Below are positions 1 through 8,601 of a stretch of 41,791 nt of DNA, one piece after another. Under the pieces are notes generated by a model that was given only the letters and a program-made list of their open reading frames with translations, searched no databases and was not told where the DNA came from. Source of the DNA: an uncultured beta proteobacterium (GTDB lineage: Bacteria; Pseudomonadota; Gammaproteobacteria; Burkholderiales; SG8-41); contig CAIVHG010000020.1 of assembly GCA_903905655.1 (NCBI GenBank), positions 1 to 41,791 of the forward strand, in the 5' to 3' direction. The position numbers were made by a program, and so were the translations under genes. Numbering within the stretch: the stretch's first letter is position 1; each line of letters begins with the position of its first letter.

Positions 1-893
1 CGGTCGCCGATTACCGCGCGCAGAAGCGCGGCGGCCGCGGCAAAGTTGCGACCACGACCAAGGACGACGATTTCGTCGAAAACATCTTCATCGCCAACAC
101 GCACAACTATATCCTGTGCTTTTCCAATCGCGGCCGCGTCTACTGGCTCAAGGTGTATGCGGTGCCGCAGGGCGGACGCAATAGCCGCGGCAAGCCGATC
201 ATCAACCTGGTGCCGTTGCTCGAGCACGAGAAGATCACCGCCGTGCTGCCGGTGCAGTCCTTCGACGACAATCACTTCGTATTCATGGCGACCGCCAACG
301 GCACGGTCAAGAAGACGGCGTTGTCGTCTTTCTCGCGCCCGCGCCCGAGCGGGATCATCGCGGTCAATCTCGACGACGGCGATTATCTGATCGGCGTCGC
401 GGTGACCGACGGCAAGCAGGACGTGATGCTGTTTTCCGACGCCGGCAAGGCGGTGCGCTTTGCCGAGAACGAAGTGCGGGCGATGGGCCGCACCGCAGGC
501 GGCGTGCGCGGCATGCGGCTGCCCGCGGGCAGCCATGTGATTTCGCTGCTGACTGCGGACAACGAGCAGGTATCGGTGCTGACGGCGACCGAAAACGGCT
601 ATGGCAAGCGCACGCCGATCGGCGATTACACGCGGCACGGGCGGGGTTCGCAGGGCATGATCGCGATTCAGGCTTCGGACCGCAACGGCAAGCTCGTGGC
701 GGCGCAGATCGTCGGCGACGACGACGAGATCATGCTGATCACGACTGGCGGGGTGCTGATCCGTACTCGCATCTCCGAAATACGTGACATGGGCCGCGCC
801 ACGCAGGGCGTGCGGCTCATCAATCTGGGTGAGGGCGAGAAGCTCGCGGGGCTGGGGAAGGTACTCGAAACCGAAGAGGAAGGCGGCGTATAG
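1..893 (+). CDS. gyrA: DNA gyrase subunit A, C-terminal part (5' end outside window)
   Basis: This is the DNA-wrapping C-terminal domain of the GyrA subunit of type II topoisomerase, which introduces negative supercoils with GyrB. The reading frame is open from base 3, so the gene starts upstream of the window and about 296 residues are visible. The segment QKRGGRGK near the left edge is a GyrA-box, the motif of the first blade that lets gyrase wrap DNA. Repeating blade elements such as GYGKRTPI and GGVLIRTRISEIRDMGR follow, typical of the beta-pinwheel. The protein ends in a short acidic tail (ETEEE), as in many GyrA. The catalytic tyrosine domain is not in the window. serC begins 82 bases downstream. 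The identification is very secure; blade boundaries were not modelled. Confidence 0.96.
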   Translation, partial: VADYRAQKRGGRGKVATTTKDDDFVENIFIANTHNYILCFSNRGRVYWLKVYAVPQGGRNSRGKPIINLVPLLEHEKITAVLPVQSFDDNHFVFMATANGTVKKTALSSFSRPRPSGIIAVNLDDGDYLIGVAVTDGKQDVMLFSDAGKAVRFAENEVRAMGRTAGGVRGMRLPAGSHVISLLTADNEQVSVLTATENGYGKRTPIGDYTRHGRGSQGMIAIQASDRNGKLVAAQIVGDDDEIMLITTGGVLIRTRISEIRDMGRATQGVRLINLGEGEKLAGLGKVLETEEEGGV

Positions 894-975
894 GATGCGC
901 TGCGCGGGTTGAGGCACGTGCTTCGTCCGCGATTTTTCAAATGGCGAACACATTAATTTGCGGGAGGTTTTAGAA

Positions 976-2058
976 ATGAAGAGAGTGCATAATTTTGCCG
1001 CGGGTCCGGCCATATTGCCGCAGGCGGTGCTCGAGCAGGCAGCGAGTGAAATGCTCGACTGGCATGGCAGCGGGATGTCGGTGATGGAGATGAGCCATCG
1101 CGGCAAGCATTTCGTCGGAATCGCCGAGGCTGCGGAGGCCGATCTGCGCGAACTGATGGCGATTCCCGCGGGCTACAAGGTGCTGTTCCTGCAGGGCGGG
1201 GCGACGCTGCAGTTCGCGGCGATCCCGATGAACCTGCTGCGCGGAAAGACCTCCGCGGATTACGTGCACACCGGCGAGTGGGCGAAAAAAGCGATCAGCG
1301 AAGCCAAGCGCTACTGCAAGGTCAACATCGCCGCCTCGGCCGAAGACAAGAAATTCACCTATGCGCCCGCCCAGAGCGCGTGGAAACTCGACCCGAATGC
1401 TGCCTACGTGCACTACACGTCCAACGAGACCATCGGCGGCGTGGAGTTCCATTGGGTGCCGGACACGGGCAATGTGCCGTTGGTGGCCGACATGTCCTCG
1501 CACATCCTGTCGCGTCCGCTGGACGTGAGCCGCTACGGCGCGATCTACGCCGGCGCGCAAAAGAACATCGGGCCGGCCGGGCTCACCATCGTCATCGTGC
1601 GCGAAGACCTGATCGGCAACGCGTTGCCAGTCACGCCCTCGATCCTCGATTACAAGGTGCAGGCCGACAACGGCTGGATGCCGAATACGCCGGCCACTTA
1701 CTCGGTGTATATCGCGGGGCTGGTATTCCAGTGGATCAAGAAGCAGGGCGGCCTGGCGGCGATGGAAAAAAAGAACACCGCCAAGGCGCAGGTGCTCTAC
1801 GATTTCCTCGACCAGACGGAGTTTTACTACTCGCCGGTCGCCAAGTCGGACCGCTCGCTCATGAACATTCCGTTCCGGCTGCGCAACGAAGAACTCGACG
1901 CGGAATTCCTGAAGCAGGCGCAGGCGCGTGACCTGCTGGAGTTGAAGGGCCACCGTTCGGTGGGCGGCATGCGCGCGTCGATCTATAACGCGATGCCGAT
2001 CGAAGGCGTGCAGGCGCTGGTCGCTTTCATGCGCGAATTTCAATCCAAGAACGGCTGA
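976..2058 (+). CDS. serC: Phosphoserine aminotransferase
   Basis: SerC is the PLP enzyme that converts 3-phosphohydroxypyruvate plus glutamate to phosphoserine; the same enzyme acts in pyridoxal phosphate synthesis. The 360-residue protein starts MKRVHNFAAGPA, the usual SerC N-terminus, and is of normal length. The PLP lysine is K196 in the motif YAGAQKNIGPAG. The frame is open further upstream to a TTG at 958, but the ATG at 976 is preferred: a strong ribosome binding site GGGAGG (962-967) sits 8 bases before it and the family N-terminus begins there. serA follows after only 5 bases, so the two serine-pathway steps are probably translated from one message. Confidence 0.96.
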   Translation: MKRVHNFAAGPAILPQAVLEQAASEMLDWHGSGMSVMEMSHRGKHFVGIAEAAEADLRELMAIPAGYKVLFLQGGATLQFAAIPMNLLRGKTSADYVHTGEWAKKAISEAKRYCKVNIAASAEDKKFTYAPAQSAWKLDPNAAYVHYTSNETIGGVEFHWVPDTGNVPLVADMSSHILSRPLDVSRYGAIYAGAQKNIGPAGLTIVIVREDLIGNALPVTPSILDYKVQADNGWMPNTPATYSVYIAGLVFQWIKKQGGLAAMEKKNTAKAQVLYDFLDQTEFYYSPVAKSDRSLMNIPFRLRNEELDAEFLKQAQARDLLELKGHRSVGGMRASIYNAMPIEGVQALVAFMREFQSKNG

Positions 2059-2063
2059 TCATC

Positions 2064-3248
2064 ATGGCGAAATTTCGTATTCTTACGCTCAACAGCATCG
2101 CGCAGATCGGATTGCAGCGGCTGCCCGCGGAGCGTTACGAGGTGGGTGCAAAGGTTGATGATGCGGACGCGATCATGGTGCGCTCGCAGGACATGCACAC
2201 CATGGACATCGCGCCGCGCGTGCAGGCAATCGCCCGTGCCGGCGCCGGCACCAACAACATTCCGATCAAGAAGATGAGCGAGCGCGGCATGCCCGTGTTC
2301 AACGCGCCCGGCGCTAACGCCAACGCCGTGAAGGAACTGGTGATCGCGGGCATGCTGATGGCTGCGCGCAACCTGGAGCCGGCAATGAAGTTCGTTTCCG
2401 CGCTCAAGGGCGACGACAAGGAAATCAACCAGGCGGTCGAGGACGGCAAGAAGGCGTTTGCCGGCTGCGAACTGCCCCAGCAGACGCTCGGCGTCATCGG
2501 CCTCGGCAAGGTGGGCAGCCTTACCGCCGACGCCGCGATCAAGCTCGGCATGAACGTGCTCGGCTACGACCCGCATATCACGGTGGATGCCGCGTGGAGC
2601 CTGCCGTCGCAGGTCAGGAAAGCGAACAGCGTCGAAGAAGTGCTGCGCGTGGCCGACTTCATCACGCTGCACGTGCCGCTCATGGACAGCACGAAGAACC
2701 TGATCAATGCCGAGCGCCTGAAGCTGGTGCGCAGCGAAGCGATCCTGCTCAACTTCTCGCGCGAAGGCGTGGTCGACAACCGTGCCGTGCTGGAGGCGCT
2801 GTCCGAGAAGCGGCTGGGCTATTACGTTTGCGATTTTCCGGCGCACGACCTGATCGGAGCATCCAAGGTGATCTCGCTGCCGCATCTGGGCGCCTCGACG
2901 CGTGAAGCCGAAGACAACTGCGCGATCATGGTGGCCGACCAGTTGCGGGATTTCCTGGAGCACGGCAATATCCAGAATTCGGTCAACTTTCCGGATGTCG
3001 TTATGCAGCGTGGCTCTCCGTACCGCGTGGCGATCGCCAATACCAACGTGCCCAACATGCTGGGACAGATATCGACCGCCATGGCCGAAGCCGGACTCAA
3101 TATCCTGGACATGCTCAACAAGTCCAAAGGCGACATGGCGTACACGCTGGTGGACGTCGATAGCGTGGTGAAACCGGCCGTGATCGAGCGGCTGGGCCAA
3201 ATCAAGGGCGTGCTCGCGGTGCGCTACCTGCCGCACGCAGCGGCATGA
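2064..3248 (+). CDS. serA: D-3-phosphoglycerate dehydrogenase
   Basis: SerA catalyses the first step of serine synthesis, oxidation of 3-phosphoglycerate with NAD. The 394-residue protein has the D-2-hydroxyacid dehydrogenase layout: split catalytic domain, central Rossmann domain with GLGKVG at 146-151, catalytic R233 in FSREGVVD and catalytic H274 in PHLGAST. A C-terminal ACT domain begins about residue 321 (RVAIANTNVPNMLGQIS), the usual site of serine feedback. The loop that normally carries the acidic catalytic partner of the histidine reads DFPAHD here; aligned to the E. coli enzyme the glutamate position is H261, with D262 next to it. The gene directly follows serC (5 bases), so the two preceding steps to phosphoserine are co-located. 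The general family is certain; the exact substrate rests partly on this neighbour. Confidence 0.93.
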   Translation: MAKFRILTLNSIAQIGLQRLPAERYEVGAKVDDADAIMVRSQDMHTMDIAPRVQAIARAGAGTNNIPIKKMSERGMPVFNAPGANANAVKELVIAGMLMAARNLEPAMKFVSALKGDDKEINQAVEDGKKAFAGCELPQQTLGVIGLGKVGSLTADAAIKLGMNVLGYDPHITVDAAWSLPSQVRKANSVEEVLRVADFITLHVPLMDSTKNLINAERLKLVRSEAILLNFSREGVVDNRAVLEALSEKRLGYYVCDFPAHDLIGASKVISLPHLGASTREAEDNCAIMVADQLRDFLEHGNIQNSVNFPDVVMQRGSPYRVAIANTNVPNMLGQISTAMAEAGLNILDMLNKSKGDMAYTLVDVDSVVKPAVIERLGQIKGVLAVRYLPHAAA

Positions 3249-3320
3249 GCGCGCGCGGCCTCGGCAAGCGCGGGACCGCCCCGCGCTGACCCGATCCGTC
3301 ATCTTTGTGCAGACCGAGCC

Positions 3321-4385
3321 GTGAGCGAAGAACTCGACAAAATACGCGCCCAGATCGACGCGATAGACGATCGCGTGCTCGATCTGCTCAATGAGCGCGC
3401 CCAGCTCGCGCAGCAGATCGGGCATCTAAAGAACGGTATTGCGTACCGGCCGGCGCGCGAAGCGCAGGTGCTGCGCCGGCTCGAACGCCGCAACCGCGGG
3501 CCGCTTTCGGCCGCCGCGATTGCGGGCGTCTATACCGAGGTGATGTCGGCTTGCCGTGCGCTCGAGGACGGCATCAAGGTTGCATATCTCGGTCCCGCCG
3601 GCACTTACAGCGAAGAGGCGGCGCGCAAGCAGTTTGGTTCCCAGGCGACACTCATCCCCTGCGCGTCGATCGACGAGGTGTTCCGCGAGGTCGAGGCGGG
3701 GCAGGCGGGCTACGGCGTGGTACCGATCGAGAATTCGACCGAAGGCAGCATCGGCCGCACGCACGATCTGCTGCTCGCCACTCCGCTCAAGCTGTGCGGT
3801 GAGATCCTGCTGCCGATTCACCATTGCCTGATGAGCATGAGCGGCAACCAGCAACGCATCAAGTCCATCGTTTCGCATGGCCAGAGCCTCGCGCAGTGTC
3901 ACGAGTGGCTGAACCACAACAGTGCAGGCGTCAAACGCCTGCCTGTGGTGAGCAATGCCGAGGCCGCGCGCATCGCCTCCGAGGATGCAGGCACGGCGGC
4001 GATCGCCGGCAGCGCCGCAGCGAGCCTCTACGGGCTCAAGATCATCGCGAGCAACATCGAGGACGAGCCGCAAAATACCACGCGCTTCCTGGTGATTGCG
4101 CCGCACGACGCCGACCGCTCGGGCAAGGACAAAACGTCGCTTATCCTGTCCACGCGCAATGTCCCCGGTGCAATCCATGAACTGCTGACACCGCTCGCGC
4201 AGCACGGCGTGAGCATGTCGCGGCTGGAGTCGCGTCCATCGCGCGCCGAACGCTGGCAGTATGTGTTCTTTGTCGACCTCGAAGGCCATCAGCACGACAG
4301 CAACGTGGCTCAGGCGCTTGACGAGCTCGCAGCCAAAGCTGCGTTCATGAAGAACCTCGGCTCCTATCCAGTGGGCGCAGCCTAG
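3321..4385 (+). CDS. pheA: Bifunctional chorismate mutase / prephenate dehydratase (P-protein)
   Basis: PheA converts chorismate to prephenate and then to phenylpyruvate, committing carbon to phenylalanine. Three domains are visible in 354 residues: an AroQ-type chorismate mutase helix bundle (about 1-85, starting EELDKIRAQIDAID), the dehydratase domain (about 86-262) with the signature NTTRF at 252-256, and a C-terminal ACT regulatory domain with GAIH (283-286) and ESRP (303-306), the motifs that bind phenylalanine for feedback inhibition. The start is a GTG at 3321, giving the expected N-terminus; the ribosome binding site is weak. The gene lies 72 bases after serA and 51 before hisC. Very secure. 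Confidence 0.96.
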   Translation: MSEELDKIRAQIDAIDDRVLDLLNERAQLAQQIGHLKNGIAYRPAREAQVLRRLERRNRGPLSAAAIAGVYTEVMSACRALEDGIKVAYLGPAGTYSEEAARKQFGSQATLIPCASIDEVFREVEAGQAGYGVVPIENSTEGSIGRTHDLLLATPLKLCGEILLPIHHCLMSMSGNQQRIKSIVSHGQSLAQCHEWLNHNSAGVKRLPVVSNAEAARIASEDAGTAAIAGSAAASLYGLKIIASNIEDEPQNTTRFLVIAPHDADRSGKDKTSLILSTRNVPGAIHELLTPLAQHGVSMSRLESRPSRAERWQYVFFVDLEGHQHDSNVAQALDELAAKAAFMKNLGSYPVGAA

Positions 4386-4436
4386 TAACGCCGCGTCAGA
4401 ACAAATTTCGCCGCCCGCGGCGGCCCGCACACGCTC

Positions 4437-5564
4437 ATGCCCAACACTACTGCCAACCGCATTACCGACATCTGCGATCTTGCGCCGGGGTATATCCGCG
4501 CCATCGCTCCTTACCAGCCGGGCAAGCCGATCTCCGAGCTGGCGCGAGAGTTCAACCTCGATCCCGCGCGCATCATCAAACTCGCGTCGAACGAAAACCC
4601 GCTGGGCGCGAGCCCGCTCGGGATGCGCGCCGTCGGCGAAGCATTGGCCGATATTGCGCGCTACCCCGACGGCAACGGCTTCGAACTGAAGCGCGCGCTG
4701 GCCGAGCGCTACGGCGTGGACATGCCGCAGATCGTGCTCGGCAACGGCTCCAACGATGTGCTCGAGCTCGCGGCGCGCGCATTCCTCGGCGCCGGGCTGG
4801 AGGCGGTCTATTCGCAGCACGCGTTCGCAGTCTATCCGCTCGCCACACAGGCTACCGGTGCGACGGGCATCGAAGTCCCGGCACGCAATTTCGGGCATGA
4901 CCTGGACGCGATGGCGCGCGCCGTCACTCCGCGCACTCGCGTCGTGTTCGTCGCCAACCCCAACAATCCCACCGGCACGCTGGCCGATGCGGGGGCGCTG
5001 CATGAGTGGCTGGGCAGGCTGCCCGCGCATGTGGCCGTGGTGCTCGACGAGGCGTACAACGAATATCTGCAGCCGCAGCTCGTTGCGGACAGCGTGGGTT
5101 GGCTCAAGGAATTTCCCAACCTCATCATCACGCGCACCTTCTCAAAGATCTATGGGCTCGCCGGGCTGCGCGTGGGCTATGCGTTTGCGTCGCCCGCCGT
5201 CACGGATCTCATGAACCGCGTGCGTCAGCCTTTCAACGTCAACAGTCTGGCGCTCGCCGCTGCTACGGCGGCATTGACGGATGCTGAATTCGTGCGCCGC
5301 AGCCATGAGCTGAACGCGGCCGGCATGTTGCAACTCACGCAAGGCTTTGCCAGGCTGCGCTTGGACTACATCCCTTCCTATGGCAATTTCGTGAGCGTCC
5401 GGGTCGGGGCCGCGAACGCGGTCTATCAGCGCCTGCTCGAGCAGGGCGTGATCGTGCGCCCTGTCGCGGGCTACGGCATGCCCGAGCATCTGCGTGTGAC
5501 CATTGGACTGGCGTCGGAGAACGAGCGTTTTCTCGAGGCGCTCGCGCGCGCGCTCGCGGCATGA
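4437..5564 (+). CDS. hisC: Histidinol-phosphate / aromatic aminotransferase (HisC family)
   Basis: This is a fold-type I PLP aminotransferase of the HisC family, 375 residues. Visible motifs are NPNNPTG (174-180), the LDEAY segment with D204 and Y207, and the PLP lysine K237 in TRTFSKIYG, followed by GLRVGYAF. HisC enzymes transaminate imidazole acetol phosphate in histidine synthesis. Here the gene sits between pheA and tyrA, away from any other his gene, so it may mainly transaminate phenylpyruvate, 4-hydroxyphenylpyruvate or prephenate; that role is inferred from position. Its stop overlaps the tyrA start by 4 bases (ATGA), indicating translational coupling with the tyrosine pathway. Confidence 0.92.
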   Translation: MPNTTANRITDICDLAPGYIRAIAPYQPGKPISELAREFNLDPARIIKLASNENPLGASPLGMRAVGEALADIARYPDGNGFELKRALAERYGVDMPQIVLGNGSNDVLELAARAFLGAGLEAVYSQHAFAVYPLATQATGATGIEVPARNFGHDLDAMARAVTPRTRVVFVANPNNPTGTLADAGALHEWLGRLPAHVAVVLDEAYNEYLQPQLVADSVGWLKEFPNLIITRTFSKIYGLAGLRVGYAFASPAVTDLMNRVRQPFNVNSLALAAATAALTDAEFVRRSHELNAAGMLQLTQGFARLRLDYIPSYGNFVSVRVGAANAVYQRLLEQGVIVRPVAGYGMPEHLRVTIGLASENERFLEALARALAA

Positions 5565-6454
5565 AGCAGGCGCGCACCCGCCGCCCGCCGCTCATCGGCA
5601 GGCTCGTGGTTTTCGGCGTCGGCCTGATCGGCGGTTCCTTTGCGGCCGCGCTCAAGAAACACCAAGCGGTCGGACACGTCGTCGGCGTCGGCCGCAGCCG
5701 GGCGAATCTCCTGGCAGCCAAGCGCCTGGGCATCATCGACGAAATCACCAGCGATCCGGCGCGCGCCGTGCGGGATGCCGACCTGGTGCTGATCGCGGTG
5801 CCGCTCGGCCAGACGCGCGCGGTGATGACGAAGATCGCGCCCCATCTCGGCCCGCACACGATTGTCACCGACGCCGGCAGCACCAAGCGCGATGTCATCG
5901 AGCACGCGCGGCGCAGCCTGGGCGATGCGTTTTCCAGATTCGTGCCGGCGCATCCGATTGCCGGCACCGAGAAGAGCGGGGCGCGCGCTGCCGACGCGGA
6001 GCTTTTTGCGGATCATCTGCTGGTGGTGACGCCGGAGCGCGCAACCGATCCACGTGCGGTCAAGCGCGTGCTCGCGGCCTGGAAGCTCGCCGGCATGCGC
6101 ACGGTGAGCATGGACGCCGACGAACACGATCGCGTGCTCGCGCTCACCAGTCACCTGCCGCACGTCGTAGCGTACGCGCTGGCGGGTCAGATCGCGGGCT
6201 ATGCAGACGCCAAGCGCCTGTTCCAGTACACCGGCGGCGGCTTTCGCGACACGACGCGCATCGCGAGCAGCTCTACCGAGATGTGGCGCGATATCTGCAT
6301 CGCGAACCGCGGCGCGTTGCTCAAAGCGGTCGACGACTATACGGCGGGCCTCGCGCGCATGCGCAAGGCCATCGCGGTGGGCAACGGGCGCACGCTGGAA
6401 AAGTTTTTCAACCAGGCGCGCGCTGCGCGTGCGAAGTGGCTGCCAAAGCGCTAG
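5561..6454 (+). CDS. tyrA: Prephenate/arogenate dehydrogenase
   Basis: TyrA oxidatively decarboxylates prephenate (or arogenate) on the way to tyrosine, using NAD(P). The 297-residue protein opens with a Rossmann motif GVGLIGG (19-25) and carries the TyrA signature [10 protein letters not shown] at 131-140; a later TSHLPH segment fits the active-site region. It is a monofunctional dehydrogenase: no chorismate mutase domain is fused in front and no ACT domain behind. The ATG overlaps the hisC stop (ATGA), which fixes the start. In some gammaproteobacteria tyrA and aroA are fused; here aroA is separate, 79 bases downstream. Confidence 0.94.
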   Translation: MKQARTRRPPLIGRLVVFGVGLIGGSFAAALKKHQAVGHVVGVGRSRANLLAAKRLGIIDEITSDPARAVRDADLVLIAVPLGQTRAVMTKIAPHLGPHTIVTDAGSTKRDVIEHARRSLGDAFSRFVPAHPIAGTEKSGARAADAELFADHLLVVTPERATDPRAVKRVLAAWKLAGMRTVSMDADEHDRVLALTSHLPHVVAYALAGQIAGYADAKRLFQYTGGGFRDTTRIASSSTEMWRDICIANRGALLKAVDDYTAGLARMRKAIAVGNGRTLEKFFNQARAARAKWLPKR

Positions 6455-6533
6455 CGATGACCGCAACGCCATCACCGTGCGCCTGCAGCCGCGAACAAGT
6501 AGTCATTGTGGATTGCGGCGGAGATAAATAAGA

Positions 6534-7841
6534 ATGACATCTAATTACCGCGTCGAAGCGGGCGGCGCGTTGCGCGGGCGCATCCGCGTGCCGGGGGACA
6601 AATCGATCTCCCACCGCAGCATCATGCTGGGGGCACTCGCCGAGGGCGTCACGCGCGTCAGCGGTTTTCTCGAGGGCGAGGACGCGCTGGCGACGATGAA
6701 CGTGTTTCGCGCGCTCGGCGTGCGCATCGACGGGCCACAAAATGGCAACGTGACGGTGCACGGCGTCGGCATGAAAGGCCTCAGGCGCCCGGCCGGCGTG
6801 CTCGATTGCGGCAACTCCGGCACCTCGATGCGGCTCTTGTGCGGACTGCTCGCGGGCCAGAACTTCGACTGCGAACTGACCGGCGACGCGAGCCTGCGCA
6901 AGCGGCCGATGAAGCGCGTCACCGATCCGCTCGCCGCCATGGGCGCGACGATGACCACCGCCGACGGCGGACGGCCGCCGATTTCGATACGCGGCAATTC
7001 CGGAATGCGCGCGATGCAGTATGCGATGCCGATCGCGAGCGCGCAGGTCAAATCATCGTTGCTGCTCGCCGGCCTGTATGCCTCAGGCAAAACCTGCGTC
7101 ACCGAGCCCGCGCCCACGCGCGACCACACCGAACGCATGCTGCACGCCTTCGGCTATGCGGTGGAGCGCAGCGGCGCCACGGCATGCGTGACGGGCGGTG
7201 GCAAGCTGACGGCGACCGCGATCGAGGTGCCGGCCGACATTTCCTCGGCGGCCTTTTTCATGGTCGGCGCGAGCATTGCCCTAGGTTCGGATCTAGTGCT
7301 CGAGCACGTGGGCGTGAACGCGACGCGTACCGGCGTCATCGATATCCTGCGACTGATGGGCGCCGACATAGCGCTTGAAAACGAGCGTCTGGTCGGCGGC
7401 GAGCAGGTCGCCGACGTGCGCGTGCGCCATGCCGAACTGCACGGCATCGACATCCCGGTCGAACTGGTGCCGCTCGCCATCGACGAATTCCCGGTGTTGT
7501 TCATTGCTGCGGCCAATGCGCGCGGAACCACCATCTTGCGCGGCGCGGAAGAGCTGCGGGTCAAGGAGTCCGACCGCATCGCGGTCATGGCCCAGGGGCT
7601 GCAGGCGCTCGGTATCGCCGCCGAGCCGACTGCCGACGGCATGCGCATCGTCGGCGGCGCATACGGCGGAGGGCACATAGAGAGCGAGGGCGACCACCGG
7701 ATTGCGATGGCTTTTGCGATCGCGGGTTTGCGCGCCGGCGCGCCGATCGCGATCGCGGATTGCGCCAACGTCGCGACTTCGTTTCCCGGCTTCGTTGCGC
7801 TGGCGCGCGGCGCCGGACTGAAAATTGAAGAACGCAGCTAA
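6534..7841 (+). CDS. aroA: 5-enolpyruvylshikimate-3-phosphate synthase
   Basis: AroA joins phosphoenolpyruvate to shikimate-3-phosphate, the sixth step of the shikimate pathway. The 435-residue protein has GDKSISHRS at 21-29, NSGTSMR at 94-100, RPMKRV at 124-129, RVKESDRI and EGDHRIAMA, all substrate-binding signatures. The combination GDKSISHR, NSGT, RPM and NATRTG resembles the class II-like form seen in Bacillus and Pseudomonas rather than the E. coli type (GSKSVSNR, NAGTAMRPL). Glycine is kept at position 96, so nothing can be said about inhibitor tolerance. GGAG about 12 bases before the ATG serves as ribosome binding site. cmk follows after 21 bases. Confidence 0.96.
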   Translation: MTSNYRVEAGGALRGRIRVPGDKSISHRSIMLGALAEGVTRVSGFLEGEDALATMNVFRALGVRIDGPQNGNVTVHGVGMKGLRRPAGVLDCGNSGTSMRLLCGLLAGQNFDCELTGDASLRKRPMKRVTDPLAAMGATMTTADGGRPPISIRGNSGMRAMQYAMPIASAQVKSSLLLAGLYASGKTCVTEPAPTRDHTERMLHAFGYAVERSGATACVTGGGKLTATAIEVPADISSAAFFMVGASIALGSDLVLEHVGVNATRTGVIDILRLMGADIALENERLVGGEQVADVRVRHAELHGIDIPVELVPLAIDEFPVLFIAAANARGTTILRGAEELRVKESDRIAVMAQGLQALGIAAEPTADGMRIVGGAYGGGHIESEGDHRIAMAFAIAGLRAGAPIAIADCANVATSFPGFVALARGAGLKIEERS

Positions 7842-7862
7842 TGTGCGCGGGAGCGGCACGCT

Positions 7863-8534
7863 ATGACTAAGACCGCTGCGGTGCCGGTGATCGCGATCGA
7901 CGGCCCTTCGGCAGCCGGCAAGGGGACCATTGCGCGGCTGGTTGCGGATAAGCTGGGATTCCATTGGCTGGACAGCGGCGCGCTCTATCGCGCGGTGGCG
8001 CTCGCCGCGCTGCGCGCGGGCGTGCAGCTCGACGACGCCGGGGCCGGGCGCGTCGCCGCGGCGTCGGAGATCAGCTTCGAGGGCGAGGAGGTGCGGCTCG
8101 GGCCGGAACTGGTGACCGAGGCGATCCGCTCCGAAGCGGTCGGCGTCGCGGCCTCGCAGATCGCGGCCCTGCCGTCTGTGCGCCAGGCGTTGCTGGCGCG
8201 CCAGCGCGCGCTGCGCGAGGCGCCCGGGTTGGTGGCCGACGGGCGGGACATGGGATCCGTGGTTTTTCCCGATGCGGTGCTCAAGATCTACCTCACAGCG
8301 AGCGCCGAGGAGCGCGCCCGCCGCCGTCATAAACAGTTGATAGAAAAAGGAATGGGTGCTAATATTCACACCCTTTTGCAGGACATCAAGGCACGCGATG
8401 CACGCGACAGTGCACGCGCGCTGGCCCCGCTTAAGAAGCAGGACGACGCGAGTTTGCTCGACACCACCAGCCTCACGATAGAGGCGGCAGTCGAGGAAGT
8501 GCTGGCGCGTTTTGCCGCAACACGGACGCCGTGA
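7863..8534 (+). CDS. cmk: Cytidylate kinase
   Basis: Cmk phosphorylates CMP and dCMP with ATP. The 223-residue protein has the P-loop GPSAAGKG at 14-21, the nucleotide-binding [11 protein letters not shown] segment, and [12 protein letters not shown], the family signature that includes NMP-binding residues. Length is normal. The gene sits between aroA and rpsA, its usual place in beta- and gammaproteobacteria. The last third of the gene contains a near-consensus promoter for rpsA, so part of this coding sequence also has a regulatory role. Confidence 0.96.
   Translation: MTKTAAVPVIAIDGPSAAGKGTIARLVADKLGFHWLDSGALYRAVALAALRAGVQLDDAGAGRVAAASEISFEGEEVRLGPELVTEAIRSEAVGVAASQIAALPSVRQALLARQRALREAPGLVADGRDMGSVVFPDAVLKIYLTASAEERARRRHKQLIEKGMGANIHTLLQDIKARDARDSARALAPLKKQDDASLLDTTSLTIEAAVEEVLARFAATRTP
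8337..8365 (+). promoter_or_regulatory. Sigma-70 promoter for rpsA, inside cmk
   Basis: TTGATA (8337-8342) and TAATAT (8360-8365) are separated by exactly 17 bases and each differs from the consensus by one base. Transcription would start near 8372, leaving a leader of about 230 bases before the rpsA start. rpsA promoters inside cmk are known in E. coli. The -10 overlaps a small inverted repeat, GGGTG (8354-8358) and CACCC, that could affect activity. The call is by eye. Confidence 0.7.
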
Positions 8535-8601
8535 GCTGCCAGGCTCGCGGCTTTTACTAACCAACCCCGTTAAGTCACGGGCTAATATTCAGGTTCCTAC
8601 A

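Noticed and set aside
3426-5030. 534-residue open frame on the - strand across pheA and hisC
   Set aside because: Antisense shadow of two certain genes, with low-complexity composition.
8512-8601. N-terminal extension of S1 into cmk
   Set aside because: It overlaps the cmk end, and the added residues do not resemble S1 N-termini.
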